From contig VERK01000110.1 in the NCBI GenBank assembly GCA_018882725.1, positions 1 to 7,358 on the forward strand: a stretch of DNA of 7,358 nucleotides. The letters are read 5' to 3'. The notes below the pieces were generated by a model. The model was not told where the DNA came from, did not search any database, and saw nothing but the letters and a program-made list of their open reading frames with translations. Below, one piece after another: positions 1 to 5,698 of this stretch (within the stretch, counting starts at the first letter, position 1; each line of letters begins with the position of its first letter). The translations under genes and the position numbers were made by a program. The stretch comes from Actinomycetota bacterium (GTDB lineage Bacteria; Actinomycetota; Acidimicrobiia; Acidimicrobiales; Ilumatobacteraceae).

Positions 1-1
1 A

Positions 2-1339
2 CCCGTCATCGTGATCGGTGCCGGCTCGGCCGGATGCGTGATCGCACGACGAGTCGCCGAATCCGGTCGCCCGGTGGTTCTGCTCGAAGCCGGATCACTC
101 GACGCCCCCGAGTCCATTCACTCACCGTCGTTCTTCGATGCCTTGGCCACCCCGGGCTGGACGTGGGACGGTCTCGATGCGCAACGTGTGGCCGGTCAAG
201 AAGTTCGCCCGTACGCGCGCGGTCGGGGCGCCGGTGGTTCGTCGGCCGTGAACGCGATGCTGGCCGTGGTGGGGGAGCCCGACGATTACGACCGCTGGGA
301 ACGCGATCACGGTTGCGATGGGTGGTCGTGGCGAGACGTTGCTCCGATATTCGACACCCTTCCCATTCCGTTGCGCTCCGTCGCTCCCACTCGGTTGGCC
401 GACGCCGTCGGACGGGCCTGGACCGAGTCGGGTCGGCCCGGAGCCCTCGAGGCGGCCCGTCTCACCCAACGACCGAACGGCCGGCGAGCCTCGGCCTTCG
501 ACGTGTACGTCACGCCGATACGCGATCGTGTGGAAGTGCGCGGCGGTCTCGCGGTCGATCGCGTGGTGATCGACGCCGGTCGCGTGCACGGCGTCGTGAC
601 GTCCGATGGTGCGGCGATCGATTCCGACACCGTGGTGATGGCAGCCGGCGCCATCCACACACCGATCGTCCTGCAGCGCTCGAGAATTGCCAATCCGTTC
701 GTCGGCCAGGGGCTGCAGGATCATCCGTCGGCACCGTTCACGATCGCGTGGCGCGATCCGGCCGATCCGGCTCGAGAAGCCGTCACCGGAATCGTGCGCA
801 CATCGTCGGGTGCCGCGCCGAACGATCTGCAGATACTGCCGATCGAACACCTCGGCCGCGAGGCGGCCCAATTCGCCACGCTCAACGCGGCTCTCATGAA
901 CGTGTGGTCGCGCGGGTCGATCGCCGATGGACAGATTCGCTTCGGGATGTTGACCGACGAGCGTGACGTCGCTGGCCTCACCACGGGCGTACGAATCGTT
1001 CGCGAACTCCTCGCCAGCGAACACATCCAGTCGCTGGTGGCGGGGGTCTTCATCGACGACGTCGGCACACCGATCGAACACTTGGGTGATGACGACGACG
1101 CGATCGCCACGTGGCTCGCGCAGCGGACGGGCGACTACGTGCACGCGGCCGGGACCTGTGCGATGGGCCGCCGTGGTGAGTCGGTGGTCGATCCGAGTGG
1201 TCGTTCGTGGGACGTAGCCGGGCTCTGGATCGCCGATGCCTCGGTGATGCCGAGGGTTCCCCGAGCCAACACGCATCTGCCCACCCTGATGGTGGCCGAG
1301 AAGATCGCTCGCCCCCTGGTGGCATCGCTCGTCGGCTGA
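2..1339 (+). CDS. GMC-family FAD-dependent oxidoreductase, possible MftG (5' partial)
   Basis: The reading frame is open from base 2, so the start lies just outside the window; the GTG at base 11 falls inside the FAD motif and is not the start. Seen: an N-terminal Rossmann motif GAGSAG followed by VVLLEAG (ADP part of FAD), the GMC signature GRGAGGSSAVNAML and DYDRW near bases 220-300, VMAAGAIHTPIVLQ and GLQDHP near 635-730, and a C-terminal HAAGTCAMG (His at 1142-1144) with ADASVMPRVPRANTHLPTLM near 1228-1290. The paired His and Asn/His residues are the usual GMC active-site bases that take a proton from an alcohol while FAD takes hydride. At about 447 residues it is short for the family (often 500-560), which together with the ANTHLPT ending suggests MftG, the mycofactocin-linked GMC enzyme thought to pass electrons from reduced mycofactocin to the respiratory chain. 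No other mycofactocin gene is visible here, so an ordinary alcohol dehydrogenase of the GMC family remains possible. Likely cytoplasmic or membrane-associated; no signal peptide is seen in the part present. Confidence 0.9.
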   Translation, partial: PVIVIGAGSAGCVIARRVAESGRPVVLLEAGSLDAPESIHSPSFFDALATPGWTWDGLDAQRVAGQEVRPYARGRGAGGSSAVNAMLAVVGEPDDYDRWERDHGCDGWSWRDVAPIFDTLPIPLRSVAPTRLADAVGRAWTESGRPGALEAARLTQRPNGRRASAFDVYVTPIRDRVEVRGGLAVDRVVIDAGRVHGVVTSDGAAIDSDTVVMAAGAIHTPIVLQRSRIANPFVGQGLQDHPSAPFTIAWRDPADPAREAVTGIVRTSSGAAPNDLQILPIEHLGREAAQFATLNAALMNVWSRGSIADGQIRFGMLTDERDVAGLTTGVRIVRELLASEHIQSLVAGVFIDDVGTPIEHLGDDDDAIATWLAQRTGDYVHAAGTCAMGRRGESVVDPSGRSWDVAGLWIADASVMPRVPRANTHLPTLMVAEKIARPLVASLVG

Positions 1340-1344
1340 CCGTG

Positions 1345-1358
1345 CCACACCCCTGTGG
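1345..1358. repeat. Short inverted repeat CCACA-CCCC-TGTGG in the 31-base gap
   Basis: A perfect 5-base inverted repeat with a 4-base spacer lies between the stop of the GMC gene and the ATG of the small Cys-rich gene. It could be a weak hairpin or an operator half-site pair. No T-run follows, so it does not look like an intrinsic terminator. In GC-rich DNA a palindrome this short can arise by chance. Confidence 0.3.
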
Positions 1359-1370
1359 TCGGCTGGACAC

Positions 1371-1589
1371 ATGAACCGAGACCCACTCCTCGTCATCGAT
1401 TGCGACACCTGCGTCATGCGCGACACCGAGGCCTGTCACGACTGCGTCATGTCGTATCTGTGCCGCGACGACCCGCACGAGGCCGTCGTGTTCGACCTGG
1501 CCGAGATTCGGGCCATGCGTGTCCTCGCCGAGGCCGGATTGGTGCCTAACCTTCGGCATCGTGCGCCCGGCCAAGCTTCCGCCTCCTGA
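1371..1589 (+). CDS. Small Cys-rich protein of unknown function (72 aa)
   Basis: A 72-residue acidic protein starting at ATG 1371, 31 bases after the GMC gene, with only a poor ribosome site (GGCTGGA). Cysteines at 11, 14, 22, 25 and 31 form CxxC-x7-CxxC-x5-C. The motif CxxCVM occurs twice exactly 11 residues apart (Cys11/14 and Cys22/25), which suggests an internal duplication and a bound zinc or iron-sulfur cluster. The second half (VFDLAEIRAMRVLAEAGLVP) looks like one or two helices. From memory, short proteins of this shape, ending in an EAGLVP-like segment and RHR, occur in many Actinobacteria next to queG; I cannot assign a function. Its 3' end overlaps queG by 29 bases or more, so the two are probably translated together. 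The Cys pattern, the in-frame fit to the local codon use and the tight spacing argue that it is a real gene. Confidence 0.8.
   Translation: MNRDPLLVIDCDTCVMRDTEACHDCVMSYLCRDDPHEAVVFDLAEIRAMRVLAEAGLVPNLRHRAPGQASAS
1401..1466 (+). repeat. Two 33-base in-frame units encoding CxxCVM
   Basis: Units 1401-1433 and 1434-1466 lie in tandem inside the small Cys-rich gene. They share the 10-base word CTGCGTCATG (1409-1418 and 1442-1451) at identical offsets, and each encodes CxxCVM. The later part of the units has diverged. This looks like an old internal duplication of a metal-binding half-site, though selection for the same motif could give the same picture. Confidence 0.5.
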
Positions 1590-2739
1590 CGCATCGTCAG
1601 CCGAGTACACCGAGGCGATCCTCGAGTACGCGCGATCGCTCGGACTCGATCGGGTCGGTGTCACGCACGCCGGAATTCTCGACCGTGCGCGCGTGGCTCT
1701 CGTCGATCGTCGCGAACGAGGACTGTCCGACACCATGGGCTTCACGTTTCGCGATCCGATTCGATCGACCGATCCCGACCGGGCGGTGACCGGCGCCCAA
1801 TCGATCGTTGTGGCCGCGCTCAGTTACGCCATTGATGACTCAGGCGACGACTCAGGCGATGACACAGACGGTGCTGGTGACGGCGGCGGTCGCCCAGCGT
1901 TGTCGGCGCGGGTGGCCCGCTACGCCCGCCACGACTTCTACACACCATTGCGGCAATCGCTCCAGCAGGTCGCCCTTCGGTTGCGGCATGACGGGTTCCG
2001 CGCGGTCGTCTTCGCCGACGAAAACGACCTGGTCGATCGGGAAGTGGCCTGGCGGGCCGGTCTTGGCTGGTGGGGCAAGAACGCCAATCTCCTCGTACCT
2101 GGTGCCGGCAGCTGGTTCGTACTCGGTTCACTCGTCACCACGGCGCCACTGCGCGCGACGGCCCAGCCAGCGCCCGACGGTTGCGGGTCGTGCCAACGTT
2201 GCTTCGACGACTGCCCCACCGGAGCGATCGTCGATGCCGGCGTGATCGACGCGCGGCGCTGCCTTGCTTGGCTCGTGCAGAAACCCGGGATCTTTCCGCG
2301 GGAGTTTCGCATCGCACTCGGTGATCGGCTCTACGGCTGCGACGATTGTCAGGAGTCGTGTCCACCCACGGTGCGACTCGGTCGGCGTGTTCCGGCGCGC
2401 ATCGGATCGGGTGGTCCGGGTGCGCACGTCGATGTGATTGAAGTGCTCACGGCGGACGACGCGCATCTTCTCGACCGTTTCGGCCGTTGGTATCTCGCCG
2501 AGCGCGATCCACGATGGCTGCGGCGCAACGCTCTGGTGATCCTCGGCAACATCGCGTCAACGCCCGTCGATGAACCGGTGCTCGGAGTTCTGCGCCACTA
2601 CCTTTCTCACCGTGATCCGATGCTGCGCGCCCACGCCGTGTGGGCGGCCCGACGACTCGGACGCGCCGATCTCGTGACCGGTCTCGCCGACGACCCCGAC
2701 CCGGATGTTCGAGCCGAACTCGACGAGGTCGGCACATGA
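1561..2739 (+). CDS. queG: Epoxyqueuosine reductase QueG
   Basis: Catalyses the last step of queuosine synthesis, reducing epoxyqueuosine to queuosine at the wobble base of tRNAs for Asn, Asp, His and Tyr; family members use cobalamin and two 4Fe-4S clusters in the cytoplasm. Seen (numbering from GTG 1561, 392 aa): N-terminal DUF1730-type domain with ARSLGLDRVGV (24-34) and ALSYA (86-90); FADEND with Asp153 at the position of the proposed proton donor; RAGLGWWGKN (165-174) and GSWFVLGS (183-190); Cys208/211/214/218-Pro; Cys234 and Cys260/263/267-Pro; then about 90 residues with HEAT-like helices (RNALVILGNIAS, LRAHAVWAARRLG). Length is normal for the family. An Asp/Gly-rich insertion at 92-110 is unusual. 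The start is uncertain: GTG 1561 overlaps the upstream gene by 29 bases, GTG 1519 by 71; neither has a clear ribosome site, and no start lies between 1561 and the conserved N-terminus. Its stop overlaps the next ATG. Confidence 0.93.
   Translation: MRPAKLPPPDASSAEYTEAILEYARSLGLDRVGVTHAGILDRARVALVDRRERGLSDTMGFTFRDPIRSTDPDRAVTGAQSIVVAALSYAIDDSGDDSGDDTDGAGDGGGRPALSARVARYARHDFYTPLRQSLQQVALRLRHDGFRAVVFADENDLVDREVAWRAGLGWWGKNANLLVPGAGSWFVLGSLVTTAPLRATAQPAPDGCGSCQRCFDDCPTGAIVDAGVIDARRCLAWLVQKPGIFPREFRIALGDRLYGCDDCQESCPPTVRLGRRVPARIGSGGPGAHVDVIEVLTADDAHLLDRFGRWYLAERDPRWLRRNALVILGNIASTPVDEPVLGVLRHYLSHRDPMLRAHAVWAARRLGRADLVTGLADDPDPDVRAELDEVGT
1834..1869 (+). repeat. 12-base tandem repeat (3 units) inside queG
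   Basis: Three consecutive 12-base units: GATGACTCAGGC, GACGACTCAGGC and GATGACACAGAC. They encode DDSG, DDSG and DDTD and run on into a Gly-rich tail (GAGDGGG) ending at base 1890. The units are in frame, so copy-number change would not break the gene. The segment probably forms a flexible surface loop between the ALSYA strand and the following helix of QueG. Confidence 0.75.
2725..2728 (+). promoter_or_regulatory. Ribosome binding site GAGG for the PimB'-like gene
   Basis: GAGG lies 7 bases before ATG 2736, inside the end of queG. It supports ATG 2736 rather than an in-frame start further upstream such as 2640, and it fits re-initiation at the ATGA overlap. Confidence 0.6.
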
Positions 2740-3857
2740 AGCACCTCCTCGTCACGAACGACTTCCCGCCGAAGATCGGCGGTATCCAGTCATTGCTGTG
2801 GGAGTGGTGGCGGAGACTTCCGCCCGACTCGTTCGCCGTTCTCACCAGCCCGTATCAGGGGGCCGACGAGTTCGATGCGGCCCAGCCGTTTCACATCGAG
2901 CGCGTTCGCGAACCCGTTCTTCTGCCGCACCCATGGATGGTCAATCGAATCAACGACATGGCGCGTCGAGTCCAGGCCGACCTGATCGTTCTCGATCCGG
3001 CGGTTCCGCTCGGCGTCGTCGGTCCATCGCTCGCGCTGCCGTACGACGTGGTGTTGCACGGCGCCGAAGTCACCGTTCCGGGACGACTCCCGGTGTCGCG
3101 TCAGGTACTCGGTCGAGTTCTGCGCAAGGCCCGTCACGTGATCGCCGCCGGCGGATATCCGGCCGCCGAAGCCGAACGCGCCGCTGGCCGATCACTCGAC
3201 GTGACCATCGTTCCGCCCGGCGTCGACACGTCGCGCTTCGTTCCGCTCGGCGACGACGAACGCCGTGGGGCCCGCGAGCACTTCGGTGTGGCGCCCGACG
3301 CGGAAGTAGTGGTGGGTCTCAGCCGTCTTGTCCCGCGCAAGGGTTTCGACACCGCCATTCGGGCGGTCGCCCGACTCAAGGACGAACGACCCGGATTGGT
3401 TCTTCTCATCGGTGGTGGCGGGCGTGACGCCGAGCGCTTGGCCGGATTGGCCAAGGAGTTGTCGGCGCCGGTTCGTTTTCTCGGTCGTGTGCCCAATGAC
3501 GACCTGGCTCGGCTCTACGCCTGTGCCGACGTGTCGATGATGCTGTGTCGCAATCGTTGGCTCGGCCTCGAGCAGGAAGGATTCGGCATCGTGTTCGTGG
3601 AAGCGGCGTCGTGTGGAGTTCCGCAGATCGCCGGCCGCAGCGGCGGTGCGGCCGAAGCGGTGGCCGACGGCGAAACTGGCTTCGTGATCGACCCGCCCAC
3701 CGACATCGATGCCGTCGTCGCCCGCCTGCGTCAACTCCTCGACGACGCCGGTCTCCGCGAGCGAATGAGCATCGCGTCGCGTCAGAGGGCCGAGCGCGAA
3801 TTCTCGTACGACGTCTTGACTCGTCGCCTCGGTGAGTCGCTCGGAGTGTGGTCGTGA
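2736..3857 (+). CDS. GT4 glycosyltransferase, PimB'-like mannosyltransferase
   Basis: Probably a GDP-mannose-dependent enzyme adding the second mannose to phosphatidylinositol monomannoside at the inner face of the membrane, an early step in PIM and lipomannan synthesis. Seen in 373 residues (mycobacterial PimB' is of similar size): N-terminal LVTNDFPPKIGGIQS (5-19) with the Gly-Gly loop typical of this subgroup; HGAEV (108-112); PPGVDTSRF (160-168); GLSRLVPRKGFD (194-205) with Arg197 and Lys202 placed to hold the donor phosphates; GGGGRD (226-231); and EGFGIVFVE, the E-x7-E motif (Glu281, Glu289), followed by GRSGGAAEAV. There is no signal peptide or membrane segment, as expected of a GT-B enzyme that docks on the membrane. 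The ATG overlaps the queG stop (ATGA) and a GAGG site sits 7 bases upstream. The LVTNDFPP start and CRNR segment favour PimB' over other GT4 enzymes, but acceptor choice cannot be read from sequence. Confidence 0.88.
   Translation: MKHLLVTNDFPPKIGGIQSLLWEWWRRLPPDSFAVLTSPYQGADEFDAAQPFHIERVREPVLLPHPWMVNRINDMARRVQADLIVLDPAVPLGVVGPSLALPYDVVLHGAEVTVPGRLPVSRQVLGRVLRKARHVIAAGGYPAAEAERAAGRSLDVTIVPPGVDTSRFVPLGDDERRGAREHFGVAPDAEVVVGLSRLVPRKGFDTAIRAVARLKDERPGLVLLIGGGGRDAERLAGLAKELSAPVRFLGRVPNDDLARLYACADVSMMLCRNRWLGLEQEGFGIVFVEAASCGVPQIAGRSGGAAEAVADGETGFVIDPPTDIDAVVARLRQLLDDAGLRERMSIASRQRAEREFSYDVLTRRLGESLGVWS
3843..3846 (+). promoter_or_regulatory. Ribosome binding site GGAG deciding start 3854
   Basis: GGAG ends 7 bases before GTG 3854, a normal distance, but only 1 base before the alternative GTG 3848. 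It therefore favours GTG 3854, which also forms a GTGA overlap with the stop of the glycosyltransferase gene. Confidence 0.6.
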
Positions 3858-4321
3858 AACCCGGTGACTGGATCCTGCGCACCAACGTCGCCGCCACGGC
3901 GTTCTTCGTGGCGTCGAGTGCAGCGGCCGCCATCGTGTTCGACGGTTGGATGAAGACGCAAGGTGTTGTCGTGGCGCTGGCCTTGTTCGCCGGGGGAGTC
4001 GTCGCGTTTCTGTGGGGATACTGGAACGCTGTGCAGCGCAGCCGAAGCGACGAGATGGCGGTGGCCGAGCTCTACTTCTTGATGGGTCCGGCCATTCCCA
4101 AGCGCGTGAAGACCGTCATGTTGTCGTGCCTCACGGTGCAAACGGTGGTCTCGGTCGCCACCGCCATCGCCCGGCCGAGTACGCCGGCGGCCGACGGTGG
4201 ATCGACTGCGGGGTCGACACTGGCCTTCGGCGTTCTGGTGCCGGTCCTCGGCCTCGGACTGAACGGTTTGTGGGCGGCGTCCCACGGGGGTTTTCAGCCC
4301 CGCCGTACGTCGATCGGCTAG
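3854..4321 (+). CDS. Uncharacterised membrane protein, four predicted TM segments
   Basis: A 155-residue protein I do not recognise. Hydrophobic stretches at about 12-30, 36-57, 86-106 and 120-141 suggest four membrane helices. A charged linker between the second and third (QRSRSDEMAVAELY, then PKRVK) probably faces the cytoplasm, and a Gly/Ser-rich stretch (PAADGGSTAGS) precedes the fourth. The C-terminus is basic (QPRRTS). There is no signal peptidase site and no catalytic motif. It starts at GTG 3854, overlapping the glycosyltransferase stop by 4 bases, and ends with TAG only 9 bases before the SRPBCC gene, so it is co-transcribed with both. By position it may help anchor or regulate envelope lipid glycosylation, but that is guesswork from neighbours alone. 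GTG 3848 would add two residues. Confidence 0.82.
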   Translation: MKPGDWILRTNVAATAFFVASSAAAAIVFDGWMKTQGVVVALALFAGGVVAFLWGYWNAVQRSRSDEMAVAELYFLMGPAIPKRVKTVMLSCLTVQTVVSVATAIARPSTPAADGGSTAGSTLAFGVLVPVLGLGLNGLWAASHGGFQPRRTSIG

Positions 4322-4324
4322 AAC
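4319..4324 (+). promoter_or_regulatory. Weak candidate -10 box TAGAAC overlapping a TAG stop
   Basis: TAGAAC begins with the stop codon of the membrane-protein gene and ends 6 bases before ATG 4331, the geometry of a leaderless actinobacterial start. The last base is C rather than the conserved T and no -35 box is evident, so this is a weak candidate. Confidence 0.2.
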
Positions 4325-4330
4325 AGAGAC

Positions 4331-4765
4331 ATGGCCGATACGGCGTCCCTCACCATCTCGATCGCCGCCCCGCTCGAACGCTGTTGGCAGATCGCCACCG
4401 ACTTCGAGCGCTATCCCGAATGGGCCACCGACGTGAAGTCGGCGGTGGTGCAGAGTCGTGACGATCAGGGGCGTGCGACCGAAGTCGAGTTCCGCACGTC
4501 CGCACTCGGACGCAGCACGCACTATTCGTTGGTGTACGACTACTCGGCCGCCCCGCACCGCCTGGCTTGGCGGATGGCCAAGGGCGACATCATGCGCGCG
4601 GTCGACGGCGCGTACATGTTCGCTCCGAGTGAGTCGGGTGGGGTCGTCCTCACCTACAACCTCTCGATCGATCTGATCGTCCCGCTGCCCGGCTTCGTGA
4701 AGCGCCGCGCCGAGGTGCGCATCCTCAACACGGTCAAGGAACTCAAGGTCCGCGCCGAGTCGTGA
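4331..4765 (+). CDS. SRPBCC (START/polyketide cyclase-like) family protein
   Basis: A 144-residue single-domain protein with the helix-grip fold pattern: first strand SLTISIAAPLERCWQIATDFERYPEWATDVK (residues 6-36, given here as the span SLTISIAAPL to YPEWATDVK), antiparallel strands in the middle, and a long C-terminal helix from about 118 containing PGFVKRRAEVRILNTVKELK. The fold makes a hydrophobic pocket for lipids or other nonpolar ligands. The length and layout, including the VP-x-KR-AE segment before the last helix, match what I recall of mycobacterial Rv2185c (TB16.3), which lies close to pimB' (Rv2188c). No enzyme residues can be named, so a ligand carrier or a chaperone for envelope lipids is as likely as catalysis. 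It starts 9 bases after the membrane protein without a clear ribosome site, and its stop overlaps the kinase GTG by 4 bases. Confidence 0.88.
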   Translation: MADTASLTISIAAPLERCWQIATDFERYPEWATDVKSAVVQSRDDQGRATEVEFRTSALGRSTHYSLVYDYSAAPHRLAWRMAKGDIMRAVDGAYMFAPSESGGVVLTYNLSIDLIVPLPGFVKRRAEVRILNTVKELKVRAES

Positions 4766-5688
4766 GCGGCCGCCGCGCCGGCATCGACGTCGGCGGAACC
4801 AAGTGCGTGGCCGTGGTGATCGATGACGATCTGCGCGTGGTGGCCGAGCACCGCATCGCGACGCCGCGGGGCACCGATTCGCTCATCGACGGACTCGCCG
4901 ATCTCGTCGAACGAGTGGGCCCGTGCGATTCGATCGGGCTCGGTGTTCCGGGCCTCATCACTCGCGATGGCGTGATCCGTGCGTCGCCGAATCTCTCCTC
5001 CGCCATCGACTTCCCGGTGGGTCGTCGTCTTTCCGATCGAATCGGTCGCATCGTTCACGTGGAGAACGATGCGACGTGCGCGGCCATCGCCGAATGGCGG
5101 GCCGGAGTGGCTACCGGTGCACGCCACGCCGTGGTCGTGACCCTCGGAACCGGGATCGGTGGCGGTCTCGTGAGTGAGGGTCGCGTCGTTCGTGGAGCCA
5201 ACGGGTTCGCGGGTGAGATCGGCCACATGATCGTCGATCCGAGTGGGCCGCGTTGTCCGTGCGGTCAGCACGGATGCTGGGAGCGTTTCGCTTCCGGGAC
5301 CGGCCTCGTCTTCCTCGCTCAGCGAGCCGGCTTGTTCGCGCATCGTGCCGACCTGCGGGGCGAAGACGTGATGGCGGCGGCCACCGGGGGAGACGACGCG
5401 GCCCGTGACGTGCTCGACGAGTTCGGGAAGTGGGTTGCGTTGGGCTTGGCGAATCTCACCAACGCGCTCGATCCGGAAGTGATCGTGATCGGTGGTGGAT
5501 TGGCCGCATCGGGTGACGCGGTGATCGGCCCAGTTCGCCGTTGGTTCGCGGAACTTCTCTACTCCCCGCGCCTTCGTCCGCATCCGCGTATCGACGTTGC
5601 CCGTCACGGCCCGTTGGCCGGGGCGATCGGCGCGGCTCTCCTGGCCGAGGTGTCAAACGAACCGTTCTCCGACGGCACCGGCCACTAG
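4762..5688 (+). CDS. ROK-family glucokinase
   Basis: Phosphorylates a hexose, most likely glucose, to the 6-phosphate in the cytoplasm. Seen in 308 residues, normal for the family: N-terminal ATP phosphate loop GIDVGGTK (7-14); GLGVPGLI (59-66); sugar-binding END (101-103) with Asp103 as the likely catalytic base; LGTGIGGG (128-135); Glu152 and His155 in GEIGHM; the ROK zinc motif CPCGQHGC (Cys165, Cys167, Cys172, with His155); and the C-terminal IVIGGGLA (241-248). There is no N-terminal helix-turn-helix, so it is a kinase and not a ROK repressor. It starts at GTG 4762 overlapping the SRPBCC stop (GTGA). In Streptomyces a glkA-type ROK kinase likewise lies near an SRPBCC gene, as I recall. 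ATP is the usual donor; polyphosphate use is not excluded. Mannose or N-acetylmannosamine kinase activity is an alternative. Confidence 0.92.
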   Translation: MSGRRAGIDVGGTKCVAVVIDDDLRVVAEHRIATPRGTDSLIDGLADLVERVGPCDSIGLGVPGLITRDGVIRASPNLSSAIDFPVGRRLSDRIGRIVHVENDATCAAIAEWRAGVATGARHAVVVTLGTGIGGGLVSEGRVVRGANGFAGEIGHMIVDPSGPRCPCGQHGCWERFASGTGLVFLAQRAGLFAHRADLRGEDVMAAATGGDDAARDVLDEFGKWVALGLANLTNALDPEVIVIGGGLAASGDAVIGPVRRWFAELLYSPRLRPHPRIDVARHGPLAGAIGAALLAEVSNEPFSDGTGH

Positions 5689-5691
5689 GGT
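5686..5691 (+). promoter_or_regulatory. Candidate leaderless promoter -10 box TAGGGT
   Basis: TAGGGT fits the actinobacterial TAnnnT -10 consensus and ends exactly 7 bases before the A of ATG 5699, so transcription would begin at or next to the start codon. The following gene has no ribosome binding site in its 10-base leader (GGTCGAACCC), which agrees with a leaderless mRNA. Its first three bases are the stop codon of the kinase gene. No good -35 box is visible near 5663-5668 (CGTTCT). Confidence 0.4.
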
Positions 5692-5698
5692 CGAACCC

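Noticed and set aside
1075..1101. Asp-rich run (DDDD) in the GMC gene
   Set aside because: It is only one short acidic stretch in a surface-like region, without a repeat unit of the kind seen in queG.
122..1426. Long open frame of 434 codons on the minus strand
   Set aside because: It is antisense to the well-supported GMC gene, has no recognisable motif, and long antisense frames are common in GC-rich DNA.
2640..2735. Upstream extension of the glycosyltransferase frame
   Set aside because: It lies within the HEAT-like end of queG and encodes Arg-rich shadow sequence; ATG 2736 has a GAGG site and the conserved N-terminus.
4285..4302. Possible terminator hairpin CGGGG-loop-CCCCG
   Set aside because: It lies within the coding sequence of the membrane protein and has no T-run after it; a terminator here would cut off coupled downstream genes.
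5597..5698. Upstream extension of the aminotransferase frame
   Set aside because: The extra residues overlap the kinase gene in another frame and are Arg/Pro-rich without family similarity; homology begins at ATG 5699.
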